Source of the DNA: Rhodoferax sp. U2-2l
GTDB lineage: Bacteria; Pseudomonadota; Gammaproteobacteria; Burkholderiales; Burkholderiaceae_C
Length of the DNA: 64,000 bases
NCBI RefSeq assembly: GCF_020594515.1
Contig: NZ_JAJCTH010000018.1
Location: 41,493 to 105,492, forward strand
Direction of reading: 5' to 3'
Position 1 is the first letter of the stretch. Every line of letters starts with the position of its first letter. Below, in pieces: positions 34,323 through 43,978 of this stretch. Made by a program: the position numbers and the translations under genes. Under the pieces are notes generated by a model that saw only the letters and a program-made list of their open reading frames with translations, was not told the DNA's origin and ran no database searches.

Positions 34323-34571
34323 ATGAAAAAACTCAACGTCACCATTCAGCTCGACATGTTGGTGCCAGACGACTGGGAACTGGTCCAAACCTCCGAAGGC
34401 GGGCACGTGATCGGCCTGCCCAACGGCCAGTTTCTGGACCTGGCCATCGAGCCGCTGTTTGCCAACGACCCGGAAGACACCTGGTCCAGCACCGAGGACG
34501 AAGAACTGCTCAACGACATTCTGGACCTGGTGGAGTCCGAAGAAGTGACCTACACCATCGTCACGCACTAG
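34323..34571 (+). CDS. 82-residue acidic hypothetical protein
   Basis: Starts MKKLNVTIQLDMLVPDDWEL and ends in an acidic stretch (STEDEELLNDILDLVESEEV). ATG 34323 follows AAAAAGGATGCCTCT. No signal peptide, no known domain recognised. It lies between the 72-residue gene and the antiporter on the same strand. Confidence 0.6.
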   Translation: MKKLNVTIQLDMLVPDDWELVQTSEGGHVIGLPNGQFLDLAIEPLFANDPEDTWSSTEDEELLNDILDLVESEEVTYTIVTH

Positions 34572-34655
34572 CCCGGGCCGCGTTCCACCCGGGTGATGTT
34601 TGACGACAGCCGATTGGTTTTTGCTGGCCGTCGGCGCTGCGTTTGACAAGCCCAT

Positions 34656-34679
34656 GTGACTGACCGCACGGTCAGTCAC
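34656..34679 (+). promoter_or_regulatory. TetR-type operator upstream of the cation:proton antiporter
   Basis: Perfect inverted repeat GTGACTGACCG-CA-CGGTCAGTCAC with 11-bp arms, ending 44 bp before ATG 34724. The TGACTGACCG/CGGTCAGTCA form is typical of operators of TetR/AcrR-family repressors. No TetR gene is adjacent, so the regulator would act in trans. Confidence 0.65.
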
Positions 34680-34723
34680 GGCGGCGCTGACTACACTGTC
34701 CCGATGTCCTCAAGCTGCTTGTC

Positions 34724-36010
34724 ATGTCCATCCCGCAGTGGTTTTTGCTGATTGGCGCCTTGCTGCTGGTGCGCGGCTTGACAGCGACGCTGTTGCAGCG
34801 CTCGGCTGTCACGTCGGCGATGGTCTACCTGGCCTTCGGGCTGCTGGTGGGCCCCAGCGCCCTCAACCTGTTCCATTTCAATCCGCTGCAAGAGTCCGCG
34901 TTGCTGGAAGCGCTGACCGAGGTGGCGGTGCTGATCTCGCTGTTTTCTGCCGGCGTGAAGATGCCCGCGCCTTTTATCCTGGCACGTTGGCGGGCCCCGA
35001 TCCTGCTGGCCACGGCATCCATGGCACTCACCGTCGCGCTGGTGGCCGCGTTCGCCTACTACGTGCTGGGGTTGCCGCTGGGCGCGGGGGTGTTGCTGGG
35101 CGCCATCGTGGCACCCACCGACCCGGTGCTGGCCACCGACGTGCAGGTGCGCCACCCTGGCGACCGCGACCTGCTGCGCTTCACCCTGACCAGCGAGGCC
35201 GGCATGAACGACGGCAGCGCGTTTCCGTTTGTGATGCTGGGCCTGGGCCTGCTGGGGCTGCACGACCTGGGTGACTGGGGCACGCGCTGGTGGCTGGTGG
35301 AGGTGCTTTGGGCCACGCTCAGCGCCATCGCCATTGGCGTGGCGGCAGGCGCGGCGCTGGCCCGGGTCGGCTGGAAGCTGCGCCGCGCGCCACACCACCA
35401 CCAGTTGATGGACGATTTTTTGGGCCTGGGCCTGATCGGTGTGGTGTATGGCCTGTGCGTGATGGTCGACGCCTGGGGGTTTCTGGGGGTGTTTTTTGCC
35501 GCTGTGGCGCTGCGCCAGACCGAGCTGAAACTGGCCAACGCCGCCCGGCCCGCCCCGCACGCCGAACCCCAGCCCACGGTGAGTGAGGGCTCGCTGATCT
35601 TCAAGGAACATCTGGAGCGCCTGTCCGAGATGCTGCTGGTGATCCTGATCGGTGGCACCTTGTTCCTCGATTCCTGGAGCTGGGCCGCGGTGGGGTTGGC
35701 GCTGTTTCTGTTTTTGGTGGCGCGGCCTGCCAGCGCGCTGCTGGGGCTGGCAGGCAGCGGCACGCCGTGGCGCATCCGCGCTCTGGCGGCCTGGTTTGGT
35801 GTGCGCGGGGTGGGCTCGCTCTACTATTTGATGTTTGCCATCCAGCATGGGCTGCCCGAGCCGCTGGCCCTGCAATTGACCCAACTCACCCTGATTGTGG
35901 TGACCCTGTCGATCCTGATCCACGGCATCAGCGTCAAGCCGCTGATGGGCTTGTTCTGGCGGCGTGGCACACCCCGTGCCCCAGTTCCGACAGAATCCAC
36001 ACCACCATGA
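34724..36010 (+). CDS. cation:proton antiporter (NhaP/CPA1 type)
   Basis: A 428-residue integral membrane protein with about 12 hydrophobic helices. The CPA core motif is seen in GAIVAPTDPVLATDVQV, with the paired acidic region near TSEAGMNDGSAFPF, and AWFGVRGVGSLYYLMFA late. It should exchange Na+ or K+ for H+ across the inner membrane. Its stop overlaps the next ATG (ATGA at 36007-36010). The palindrome at 34656 suggests repression by a TetR-type protein. Confidence 0.9.
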   Translation: MSIPQWFLLIGALLLVRGLTATLLQRSAVTSAMVYLAFGLLVGPSALNLFHFNPLQESALLEALTEVAVLISLFSAGVKMPAPFILARWRAPILLATASMALTVALVAAFAYYVLGLPLGAGVLLGAIVAPTDPVLATDVQVRHPGDRDLLRFTLTSEAGMNDGSAFPFVMLGLGLLGLHDLGDWGTRWWLVEVLWATLSAIAIGVAAGAALARVGWKLRRAPHHHQLMDDFLGLGLIGVVYGLCVMVDAWGFLGVFFAAVALRQTELKLANAARPAPHAEPQPTVSEGSLIFKEHLERLSEMLLVILIGGTLFLDSWSWAAVGLALFLFLVARPASALLGLAGSGTPWRIRALAAWFGVRGVGSLYYLMFAIQHGLPEPLALQLTQLTLIVVTLSILIHGISVKPLMGLFWRRGTPRAPVPTESTPP

Positions 36011-36636
36011 ACACACCCGACTTCAGCCCGTCTGCCGAGCAGAACAAAGCCCCGATCCTGGACAAGCTGCTGCAGTTGCTGCCAGCGCATGGCGCCGCGC
36101 TGGAGATGGCCTCGGGCACCGGACAACACGCCGCCTGGTTCGCCCGCCACCTGCCCGGCTGGACCTGGCAACCCACCGACCTGACGAGCGACGGCTTTCA
36201 CAGTATCACCACCTATGCCGCGCAAGCCGGGTTGCACAACGTGTTGGCGCCGCTGGTGCTCGATGTGTGTGCCGACCCCTGGCTGAGCGCCGACCCCAGC
36301 ACCGGCCAGGCCCCCCTGTTCGACCTGCTCTACTGCGCCAACCTGCTGCACATTGCGCCGTGGGCAGCGTGCGCGGGTCTGATGCGTGGCGCCGCCCGGC
36401 ATCTGGCCGCGCAAGGGCGCCTGATCACCTACGGCCCCTACTTTGAAGCCGAGGTGACCACCACCCCGAGCAACCTGGCGTTTGACCAAAGCCTGCGCCA
36501 GCGCCACCCGGCCTGGGGCGTGCGCAGGCGTGAAGACGTGCAGGACGCGGCGGCGCAAGCAGGTCTGCGGTTGATACAACGCCACCCCATGCCCGCCAAC
36601 AACCTGTTGCTGGTGTGGGACCGGGCGCCGGGGTAA
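36007..36636 (+). CDS. DUF938 SAM-dependent methyltransferase-like protein
   Basis: A 209-residue Rossmann-fold protein. APILDKLLQLLPAHGAALEM and ASGTGQHAAWFARHLP form the SAM-binding start, and FDLLYCANLLHIAPW the later acidic/aromatic part, as in the DUF938 family. The substrate is unknown. Translation is coupled to the antiporter through an ATGA overlap. Confidence 0.87.
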   Translation: MNTPDFSPSAEQNKAPILDKLLQLLPAHGAALEMASGTGQHAAWFARHLPGWTWQPTDLTSDGFHSITTYAAQAGLHNVLAPLVLDVCADPWLSADPSTGQAPLFDLLYCANLLHIAPWAACAGLMRGAARHLAAQGRLITYGPYFEAEVTTTPSNLAFDQSLRQRHPAWGVRRREDVQDAAAQAGLRLIQRHPMPANNLLLVWDRAPG

Positions 36637-36680
36637 ACTTTTCCACCCTTCCCTTTGCCGTTACCGGCCACCGCGCACCC

Positions 36681-37145
36681 ATGCTCAGCCCGCTTAAAGC
36701 CCTCTTGTCCAGCCTCTTTGTGTTTGACGGCACCACGCTCAATGACGACACCCACGACCTGCAACTGGCCACCGCCGTGCTTTTGGTCGAGGTGATGCGC
36801 GCCGACGCCACCTGCAGCGACGCCGAGCGCAACCGCACCCTGGCCACCCTGCGCCAGCGTTTTGCCCTGAGTGATGACGAGCTGGCCCGGCTGATGCAGC
36901 GCGCTGAAAACACCGCCCAGGGCGCCAACGACTTCTTCAGCTTCACCAGCACGATGAACGACCAGTTCACCCAGGCGCAAAAAATCCAGGTGGTCGAATA
37001 CATGTGGCAAGTGGCCTATGCCGACGGGCATCTGGACGCCCACGAAAACCACCTGATCAGCAAGGTGGCGGGCCTGTTGCACGTGACCCACGGCGAGTAC
37101 ATCGCCGCCAAGTTGCACGCCAAAGCCGCCGTCCAGCCCCACTGA
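36681..37145 (+). CDS. TerB-family protein
   Basis: A 154-residue all-helical protein of the TerB/tellurite-resistance-like superfamily (LQLATAVLLVEVMRADATCS, QKIQVVEYMWQVAYADGHLD, ENHLISKVAGLLHV). Two acidic Asp-rich turns resemble the metal-binding sites of TerB. There is no ter operon here, so a direct tellurite role is not supported; membrane stress is a usual guess. ATG 36681 follows the methyltransferase stop by 45 bp. Confidence 0.85.
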   Translation: MLSPLKALLSSLFVFDGTTLNDDTHDLQLATAVLLVEVMRADATCSDAERNRTLATLRQRFALSDDELARLMQRAENTAQGANDFFSFTSTMNDQFTQAQKIQVVEYMWQVAYADGHLDAHENHLISKVAGLLHVTHGEYIAAKLHAKAAVQPH

Positions 37146-37154
37146 GGGGCGCGT

Positions 37155-37823
37155 TTAAACGGCGTTGGGGGCGCCCAGGCCCAGCGCCTCGTACACGCGG
37201 ATGGCCGCATAGGCATCGTTGGCGGCATACACCAGCTGCGCTTCGGTCAGGCGCAGGTTGGCCCAGTTGCTGGTCGCGGCTTTTTTCGATTTGATGAAGC
37301 GCTGGTTGAACAGCACCGCCACCGCACCTTTGACACCCATGTCCTTGCGGTAGCCACGATCACGAAACACGGTATTGAGCTCCAGCACACCCATCGGCGC
37401 CACGCCCAGCTTGTGGATGATGCGTTTTCGGTCGTCACCCAGGCCAAAACCGGCCTTGGCATACCCCCCCAGCGCCAGCAGCTCGGCCGCCACCGCGCGG
37501 CAGTCGGGCTCATGCAACTGGAACACCCAGGCGTGCCGGGCGGTGGCCAACTGCAGGATGTGCGGCCCATCGGACAACTCGCCCACCCGAAACGTGGGTT
37601 TGGATTCGGTATCGAACCCCCAGGCCGGTGCATCTTTGAGCGCGGCAGCGGCCTCGCGCGCAGCATCGCCCGTACTCACCAGCGTGATCCGGTCCAGCCC
37701 CAGCCGCTCAAAGGCGGGCAACAGGGCGATGGCCTCTTTGTCTGGCGTGGTGTGGCGCGTGGACTGGGGTGACCGGTGTGGCCTGGTCGCGGGCTGCTCA
37801 GCGCTGTCTGGCATGGAACTCAC
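37155..37823 (-). CDS. RNase D-like 3'-5' exonuclease
   Basis: A protein of about 222 residues (GTG 37823; ATG 37814 is an alternative). It shows the DEDD-type motifs: GFDTESKPTF (ExoI), FGLGDDRKRI (ExoII) and VYAANDAYAAIRVYE (ExoIII, DEDDy with Tyr). It probably degrades RNA or DNA from the 3' end. The GTGA overlap with the CoA-binding gene stop at 37820 shows coupling with the upstream genes 37820-39554 on this strand. Confidence 0.87.
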   Translation of the reverse strand: MSSMPDSAEQPATRPHRSPQSTRHTTPDKEAIALLPAFERLGLDRITLVSTGDAAREAAAALKDAPAWGFDTESKPTFRVGELSDGPHILQLATARHAWVFQLHEPDCRAVAAELLALGGYAKAGFGLGDDRKRIIHKLGVAPMGVLELNTVFRDRGYRKDMGVKGAVAVLFNQRFIKSKKAATSNWANLRLTEAQLVYAANDAYAAIRVYEALGLGAPNAV

Positions 37824-38266
37824 GGCACAGCCTGACGTGCATGGTCAATTTTGAGGCAACGGTTTTGCACCGCCACCACACCTGCCGCGCGGGCGCGGGC
37901 CATGGCCGCGTCGTGGCAAATGCCCAGTTGCAGCCAAATCGCCTTCAGGCCCAGGGCCATGGCCTCGTCCACCACCGGGGGCACATCGTCGCTGTTGCGA
38001 AACACATCCACCAGGTCCAGCGCTTCGTGCTGCGCGGCGTCCGTCAGGGTGGCATACACCTTTTCACCCAGAATCAGCTGGCCACTGGCGGCGGCCACCG
38101 GATTGACCGGCACGATGCGCCAGCCCTGTGCCTGCAGGTACTGCGCCACGAGGTAACTTTCGCGGTGCGCCTTGGGCGACAAACCCACCACGGCCACGGT
38201 GCGGCAGTGCGCCAGGATGTGCGCCACGGCTTGGGCTTCGGTCAGGTGGGTCGCGTTGGGCGTCAT
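37820..38266 (-). CDS. CoA-binding domain protein
   Basis: A 148-residue Rossmann-fold protein of the small CoA-binding family (VAVVGLSPKAHRESYLVAQY, RIVPVNPVAAASGQ, LVDVFRNSDDVPP, AIWLQLGICHDAA). Family function is uncertain. Its start overlaps the TatD stop and its stop overlaps the exonuclease start. Confidence 0.9.
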   Translation of the reverse strand: MTPNATHLTEAQAVAHILAHCRTVAVVGLSPKAHRESYLVAQYLQAQGWRIVPVNPVAAASGQLILGEKVYATLTDAAQHEALDLVDVFRNSDDVPPVVDEAMALGLKAIWLQLGICHDAAMARARAAGVVAVQNRCLKIDHARQAVP

Positions 38267-39153
38267 GAAGTCTCCTGAAGAGGTGAAGGGGTTGACCGCG
38301 CCACATCGGCCGCCAGCAGCGCGGCCAGCCGCGGAAAAGCGTCCAGCGCATTGTGTGTGGTGGCGGCCGCCAGCGCCTCAGGGGTGATGCCGCGCAGCGC
38401 GGCCAGTTCCGCGCCAATGCGTGGCAACTCGGCCGGTGAATTGATGCCTTGCTGCTCACCGGCGGCGCGTTGTTCGGCTGATTTGTAGAGCCAGCGCGGC
38501 GGCATGTCCGGTGAATCGGTCTCCATCACGATGGCGTCCAGCGGCAATTCGGTGGCCAGGGTACGCAACTGCCGCGCCCGCTCATAGGTCACCGCACCCC
38601 CAAACCCCAGCTTGAACCCCAGCTTGGTGAAGGCCTGCGCCTGCTGCAGGCTGCCGTTGAAGGCATGCACCACACCACGCCAGCGCCCGCCCGGGCCAGC
38701 CACCTGGCGCAGGGCTTTCAGAATCGGGTCAACCGCGCGGCGCGAATGCACCACCACCGGCAAATCATGGGCACGTGCCAGCCGCAGTTGGGTATAAAAA
38801 AAGTCTTGTTGGCGCTCGCGCCAGGGGCTTTTGCACAGCTCAGGTAGAAAGAAGTCCAGCCCGATCTCGCCAATGGCCATCAGCCGCGGGTCGCCGTGGT
38901 GGCGCTGCACGGCGGCGGTGAGCTGGCTCAGGGCGTCGTCGGCGGCATAGGGCACATTCATCGGCGTGATGCCCAGGCAGTAACTGTCCGAGTTCTGGTG
39001 GGCCAGTGCGCGCACCGCCTCAAAGTTGGTCACCGCAATCGACGGCAGCACGCAATGCATGACCCCGTTGGCAGCAGCCCGTGCCCGTTGGCTGGGGGTG
39101 GTTGCCCCAAACTCGGGTGCATCCAGATGGCAGTGGGTGTCGATCCAGCGCAT
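38263..39153 (-). CDS. TatD-family metal-dependent hydrolase
   Basis: A 296-residue TIM-barrel hydrolase. The metal-binding start is WIDTHCHLD, followed by AIGEIGLDFFLPE, PVVVHSRRA, VVHAFNGSLQQA and METDSPDMPP. TatD-type enzymes are 3'-5' DNA exonucleases or deacylases. ATGA overlap with the CoA-binding gene. Confidence 0.9.
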   Translation of the reverse strand: MRWIDTHCHLDAPEFGATTPSQRARAAANGVMHCVLPSIAVTNFEAVRALAHQNSDSYCLGITPMNVPYAADDALSQLTAAVQRHHGDPRLMAIGEIGLDFFLPELCKSPWRERQQDFFYTQLRLARAHDLPVVVHSRRAVDPILKALRQVAGPGGRWRGVVHAFNGSLQQAQAFTKLGFKLGFGGAVTYERARQLRTLATELPLDAIVMETDSPDMPPRWLYKSAEQRAAGEQQGINSPAELPRIGAELAALRGITPEALAAATTHNALDAFPRLAALLAADVARSTPSPLQETS

Positions 39154-39170
39154 GGTGCCCCGGGTGGTGC

Positions 39171-39554
39171 TCAGGCCCAGATGGCCAGGTATTGGGCCAG
39201 TTCAGCGTCCTGGTTGACCACGTGCCGGTGCGCCCAGTCGGTCACCACGCCCACAATGGCTTTTTTGTTCATGTGGCCCTTGCCGACGTCCATGCTGCGA
39301 TCGCGCAGGCGGGTCAGCAGGTGTTGGTGGTCCTGGGCGTGCGCCTGGGCGCCGGGGAAAGCCACCTTGGCCATCAGCGCTTCTTCCAGCTCAAACTGGG
39401 TTTGCATCTGTTTGAACAGCGTCACGATCATCGGGCGCAGCGACATCCAGTCTTCCGAGGTAGCGATCTGGTTCGCCAGCTCAAACAGCGCCTGTTGTGA
39501 TGCGTCGATCTCGGCATTGCCAATTTTGTAACTCTCCAGCCATTCGATGCTCAT
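39171..39554 (-). CDS. bacteriohemerythrin-like protein lacking two iron-ligand histidines
   Basis: A 127-residue single-domain hemerythrin-fold protein. The conserved W5, D17, E57/E58, H72-x3-H76, W107, H111 and D116 are present. The two other His ligands of the di-iron site appear replaced by Gln: Q20 in IDASQQALF (usually D-x-Q-H) and Q53 in QFELEE (usually H-F-x-x-E-E). So normal reversible O2 binding is doubtful; it might bind one iron or act otherwise. It lies upstream of the TatD gene on the same strand. Confidence 0.82.
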   Translation of the reverse strand: MSIEWLESYKIGNAEIDASQQALFELANQIATSEDWMSLRPMIVTLFKQMQTQFELEEALMAKVAFPGAQAHAQDHQHLLTRLRDRSMDVGKGHMNKKAIVGVVTDWAHRHVVNQDAELAQYLAIWA

Positions 39555-39590
39555 ACGTGCTACTCCAACTGTAAAAATTTGTTCGACCGG

Positions 39591-40298
39591 TCAGACGACC
39601 TGGGCGATGCCTTCGGCCAGCCGCCCCTGCACCAGGGTGAGCTGGCGGGCACAGCGCGCCGCCAAGGCCACATCGTGCGTCACCATCACAAAAGCAGTGC
39701 CCTGGGTGCGGGCCAATTCCAGCATCAAATCAAACACCCCATGCGCGGTGCTGCGATCCAGGTTGCCGGTGGGCTCGTCGGCCAACACACAGGCCGGGCG
39801 GGTGACCAGCGCCCGGGCGATGGCGACCCGCTGGCGCTCGCCACCTGACAACTCGCTGGGCCGGTGGTGCAGCCGTTCGGCCAGCCCCACATCGGTGAGG
39901 ATTTTGGCGGCAGTTTGCGCCGCCTGCGCCCGGTCTGATCGCCTGATCCACAGCGGGATGGCCACATTGTCCAGCGCGCTGAACTCGGCCAGCAGGTGGT
40001 GAAACTGGTACACAAAACCCAGATGCTGGTTGCGCAGGCGGCCCTGCTCGGCCGCACTCTGGTGCGCCAGGTCTTGCCCGAGCAGCGCCACCGAGCCGCT
40101 GGTGGGTGCGTCCAGCCCACCCAGCAGGTGCAGCAGCGTGCTTTTGCCCGAACCGGACGCGCCGACGATGGCCAGCGTTTCGCCGGCAAACACGTCCAGG
40201 TCGACGCCCTGCAACACCGTCACGTCCAACCGCCCCTCGGTAAACCGCTTGGTCAGGCCGCGAGCGCTTAGCACCAGTTTTTTGAATTGATCACTCAT
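39591..40298 (-). CDS. lolD: lipoprotein-releasing ABC transporter ATP-binding protein LolD
   Basis: A 235-residue ABC ATPase: Walker [10 protein letters not shown], signature [15 protein letters not shown], Walker [12 protein letters not shown], and the switch His in VTHDVAL. With the permease upstream it releases outer-membrane lipoproteins from the inner membrane to LolA. Its ATG lies 8 bp inside the lolC 3' end. Confidence 0.93.
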   Translation of the reverse strand: MSDQFKKLVLSARGLTKRFTEGRLDVTVLQGVDLDVFAGETLAIVGASGSGKSTLLHLLGGLDAPTSGSVALLGQDLAHQSAAEQGRLRNQHLGFVYQFHHLLAEFSALDNVAIPLWIRRSDRAQAAQTAAKILTDVGLAERLHHRPSELSGGERQRVAIARALVTRPACVLADEPTGNLDRSTAHGVFDLMLELARTQGTAFVMVTHDVALAARCARQLTLVQGRLAEGIAQVV

Positions 40299-41547
40299 AG
40301 CGCAAAGCCTCCGCGGGGTTCACGCGGCTGGCGCGCCAGCTCGGGTACAGGGTGGCCAAAAACGCCAGCACCAGCGAAATGATGGCAATCGGCACGATGT
40401 CGGCCTGCTGCGGGTCGCTGGGCATGCGGCTGATCAGGTACACGTCGCGCGGCAAAAAGGTGGCGCCCAGCAACTGCTCCAGCGCGGGCACGATCACATC
40501 AATGTTGAAAGCCACACCCAGCCCCAGCGCCAAACCGGCCAGCGTGCCGATCACGCCCACCATGGCGCCCTGCACCACAAAAATGCCCATGATGCTGGCC
40601 GGACTGGCGCCCAGCGTGCGCAAGATGGCGATGTCGGCGCGTTTGTCGGTCACCGTCATCACCAGCGTGCTCACCAGGTTGAAGGCCGCCACCGCCACGA
40701 TCAGGGTCAGGATGATGAACATCATGCGTTTTTCAAGCTGCACGGCGGCGAACCATGTGCGGTTCTGGCGCGTCCAGTCACGAATCAACAGGTGATCGCT
40801 CAGCGTGTCGGCCAGTTGGGCGGCCACCTCGCGCGCCTGGTGCAGGTCTTTGAGGCGCACCCGCACGCCGGTCGGGCCTTCCAGCCGGAAGATGCGCGCG
40901 GCGTCGTCCAGATGCATGAGAACCAGGGCCGAGTCATATTCAAAGTGGCCGGAATCAAACGTGCCCACCACGGTCATCTGTTTCAGCCGCGGCACCACCC
41001 CGGCCGGTGTGACTTGCCCGCTGGGGGCCACCAGCGTGACTGAATCACCCGGCACCACACCCAACGACCGGGCCAGTTCGCCGCCCAGCACCACGCCAAA
41101 TTCACCCGGAATCAGGCGCGTCAAGGCGGAATCTTTCAAGTCAACGGCCAGGTCGGTCACGTCCGGCTCGCGGGCCGGGTCAATGCCGCGCACCACGGTG
41201 CCTTTCATGTCCTCACCCCTGGCCAGCAAGGCCTGGGTGGCGATGAAAGGCGCCGCACCGATGACCTGCGGGTTGGCCTGCACCTCCCGCAGGGTGCGGG
41301 CCACGTCGGTCAAAGCGTCGCCGTTGGGGGCAAAAATCTCGATGTGCGACACCACGCCCAGCATGCGGTCGCGCACTTCTTTTTGAAAGCCGTTCATCAC
41401 GCTGAGCACAATGATCAGCGCCGCCACGCCCAGCGCAATGCCAAGCATGGACACACCGGAGATGAAGGAGATGAACCCATTGCGTCGGGTGGCGCGGCCA
41501 GCGCGGGTGTAGCGCCAGCCAAGTGTGAGTTCGAAAGGGATGGGCAT
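40291..41547 (-). CDS. lolC: lipoprotein-releasing ABC transporter permease LolC/E
   Basis: A 418-residue permease with a TM helix near the N terminus ([20 protein letters not shown]), a large periplasmic domain, and three C-terminal helices ([57 protein letters not shown]). MacB-like/LolCE organisation. Only one permease gene is present, so it probably forms a homodimer (LolF-like) with LolD. Confidence 0.92.
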   Translation of the reverse strand: MPIPFELTLGWRYTRAGRATRRNGFISFISGVSMLGIALGVAALIIVLSVMNGFQKEVRDRMLGVVSHIEIFAPNGDALTDVARTLREVQANPQVIGAAPFIATQALLARGEDMKGTVVRGIDPAREPDVTDLAVDLKDSALTRLIPGEFGVVLGGELARSLGVVPGDSVTLVAPSGQVTPAGVVPRLKQMTVVGTFDSGHFEYDSALVLMHLDDAARIFRLEGPTGVRVRLKDLHQAREVAAQLADTLSDHLLIRDWTRQNRTWFAAVQLEKRMMFIILTLIVAVAAFNLVSTLVMTVTDKRADIAILRTLGASPASIMGIFVVQGAMVGVIGTLAGLALGLGVAFNIDVIVPALEQLLGATFLPRDVYLISRMPSDPQQADIVPIAIISLVLAFLATLYPSWRASRVNPAEALRYE

Positions 41548-41604
41548 CGGGTCAGGGGGGTTGCGGCGGGGCGCCGACAGTTCAGCCGCTGATTATCCCG
41601 GACA

Positions 41605-42564
41605 ATGCCCGCCATGCATCTGATCCTTCCTTACGCTGCCTCTGTGTCACAAGGTTATGCCGACACGCTGACCGGCCTGCGGCTGCCCCACCTGCAGAAA
41701 TTGCTGGGCCAACTCACGCCCCAGGCACCCGACAGCGGCGACGAGTTCAGCCTGTCGCCCCCGCATGAGCGGGCCCTGGCAACGGCCTGGGGCATCAGCG
41801 CGCCCGACGGCCAGATCCCCTGGGCGGCGCTGCAAGCGCACCAGTGCGGCTTGGCGTCGGCGACAAGCAGCGCCTGGGCCGTCATCACGCTGTGCCACTG
41901 GCAGGTCAACACCGGCCGGGTCACGATGAGCCAGCTGCCGCTGCCCGCACTTTCGCAGGCGCAGTCCGAGGCGCTGCTGGCGGCCATGCGCCCTTACTTT
42001 GAAGAAGACGGCATCCGCCTGGTCCCCGGTGAGCAGCCCGGCTGCTGGCTGGCGCAGGGCGAGGTGTTTGCCGGCCTGGCCACCGCCTCCACCGACCGGG
42101 TGGTGGGCCGCGACCTGGCCGTCTGGATGACCACCAGCGCCCAGGCGGCACCGCTGCGCCGCCTGCAAAACGAGATGCAGATGCTGCTCTACACCCACCC
42201 GGTGAACGACGCCCGCGAGGTGCTGGCCCTGAGCCCGGTCAACTCGTTCTGGCTCAGTGGCACCGGCGCACTGCCAGCCAGTTACCAGCCGCCTGCCGAG
42301 TCAGTTCGGCCCGTGGTGTTAGACAGCCTGAAGCCGCTGGCGCTGGCGGAAGACTGGCCTGCCTGGGCACAAGCCTGGCAAGAGATCGACGCCACCCGGC
42401 TCCCGGCGCTGCTGGCCCAAGCCAGCCGGGGTGAGCCGGTGCAGCTGACCCTGTGCGGCGAGCGCAGCAGCCAGACCTGGATCACCCAACCTCAGCCGGT
42501 CTGGCACAAACTGAAAGGCCTGTTTGGCGCCCGGCCCCTGTCGGAAAGCTTCGAAAAGCTATAA
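41605..42564 (+). CDS. phosphoglycerate mutase-like protein
   Basis: A 319-residue protein of the cofactor-independent phosphoglycerate mutase-related group common in Burkholderiales. Recognisable stretches are MHLILPYAASVSQGYADTL and the ALSPVNSFWLSGTGALP segment. Metal-binding motifs of true iPGM are not evident, so catalysis is uncertain. ATG 41605 or 41614 can start it. It is followed by the spermidine-synthase-like gene after 18 bp. Confidence 0.75.
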   Translation: MPAMHLILPYAASVSQGYADTLTGLRLPHLQKLLGQLTPQAPDSGDEFSLSPPHERALATAWGISAPDGQIPWAALQAHQCGLASATSSAWAVITLCHWQVNTGRVTMSQLPLPALSQAQSEALLAAMRPYFEEDGIRLVPGEQPGCWLAQGEVFAGLATASTDRVVGRDLAVWMTTSAQAAPLRRLQNEMQMLLYTHPVNDAREVLALSPVNSFWLSGTGALPASYQPPAESVRPVVLDSLKPLALAEDWPAWAQAWQEIDATRLPALLAQASRGEPVQLTLCGERSSQTWITQPQPVWHKLKGLFGARPLSESFEKL

Positions 42565-42582
42565 CCTTTGTAGCACCTGATC

Positions 42583-43938
42583 GTGCCGCGCAAGCTTCTT
42601 TACCTGATCGTTTTCATTGAAGGTTTCTGTTCGTTGGGGGCAGAGATCGTCGCCTTGCGCCGCCTGCTGCCGCATGTGGGCAGCGCGATTGTGGTCACGG
42701 CCCCCACCATCGGTTTTTTCCTGCTGGCGCTGGCGCTCGGTTACGCATCTGGCGCGCGGGTGACGACCCATTTTCAAAGCGTAGTGGCGCGCAACTTCCA
42801 AATATCCGCGGTGCTGGCAGGTCTGGGGTTGGCGCGTTTCACGGTGGACGGTCTGTTTACCGCTGTGCAGCCCACCTGGCTGGCGTATCTGCTGTTCATC
42901 GGCGGCGTGTTGTGCCCGATCGCCTGGCTGCTGGGGCAAACCGTGCCGGTGCTGACCAACCTGATGAAACATGCGCGCGCTGGCGAGGCCAGCGGGTATG
43001 CGTTGTACTGGTCCACGCTGGGGTCGTTTCTGGGGTCGGTCAGCCTGTCGCTGGGGGTGATGCAGTGGCTGGGGGTGTCGGTGGCGGTGCTGGTGTGCAC
43101 GTTGTTGCTGGCGCTGGGCAGCCTGCTCTTGACCACCGGGTCCGGCGTGCGCTGGCCGCAGGGCGCCAAAGTGGGGCTGGTCTGCGCCTTGGCCACCGCC
43201 ATCAACCTGTATCCTGCCACCGAGGTGCAGGAAACCGCCTATGCCGACTACACCGTCAAGCGGGTGATGCTGCCGGACGGCAACAACCCGCGCACCTTTT
43301 TCATCAACGACTCACTGGCCTCCATGATGGACGACAGCACGCCGCCGCGTTACGCCCGCTACGTGCAACACCTGCGCCGCATCCTGCTGGAGGAGTTGGG
43401 CTTGTATGACAAAGAGGTGCTGGTGCTGGGCGCCGGGGGCTTCACCCTGTCCCATCAGGAGCCGACCAACCGCTACACCTATGTGGACATCGACCCCGCC
43501 ATCCGCCAGATTGCCGAGCAGCGCTTTCTGAAAGGCCCGATGCAGGGCAGCTTCATCGTGGACGATGCCCGCCACTTTGTGCGCAGCACCCAGCGGCGCT
43601 TTGACGCCGTGGTGGTGGATGTCTTCAGCAGCCACACCGCCATTCCCGGCCACCTGGTCACGCAAGAGTTCTGGCAGGACACCCGGCGTACCTTGGCCCC
43701 GCAAGGTGTGCTGCTGATCAACCTGATTCTGGACGGCAAGCTCGAAACCCCCTATGCCCGCAACCTGCTGGCCACCATCGAATCGGTGTATGGCCGCTGC
43801 GCCGTGGAGGTGTTGCACAAAGCCAAGCCGTTGAGCAATGTGGTCGTCAGCTGTTACAACAGCAGCCGCGCTGCGCAAGCGTCAACCTATACCGATGAGC
43901 GCAACCAGGCCGACACCGATCTGGCCATCTCGCACTGA
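42583..43938 (+). CDS. fused membrane/spermidine-synthase-like protein
   Basis: A 451-residue protein with an N-terminal membrane region of about six helices (residues 1-200) and a C-terminal aminopropyltransferase-like Rossmann domain (VLVLGAGGFTLSHQEPTN, YVDIDPAIRQIAEQ, DDARHFVRS, VVVDVFSSH). Start GTG 42583 is close to the end of the previous gene. Similar fusions lack proven spermidine synthase activity. Substrate unknown. Confidence 0.83.
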   Translation: MPRKLLYLIVFIEGFCSLGAEIVALRRLLPHVGSAIVVTAPTIGFFLLALALGYASGARVTTHFQSVVARNFQISAVLAGLGLARFTVDGLFTAVQPTWLAYLLFIGGVLCPIAWLLGQTVPVLTNLMKHARAGEASGYALYWSTLGSFLGSVSLSLGVMQWLGVSVAVLVCTLLLALGSLLLTTGSGVRWPQGAKVGLVCALATAINLYPATEVQETAYADYTVKRVMLPDGNNPRTFFINDSLASMMDDSTPPRYARYVQHLRRILLEELGLYDKEVLVLGAGGFTLSHQEPTNRYTYVDIDPAIRQIAEQRFLKGPMQGSFIVDDARHFVRSTQRRFDAVVVDVFSSHTAIPGHLVTQEFWQDTRRTLAPQGVLLINLILDGKLETPYARNLLATIESVYGRCAVEVLHKAKPLSNVVVSCYNSSRAAQASTYTDERNQADTDLAISH

Positions 43939-43978
43939 CCTCACGCCGTAACCCCCTATTTGGATTTTTTGAGTCGCC

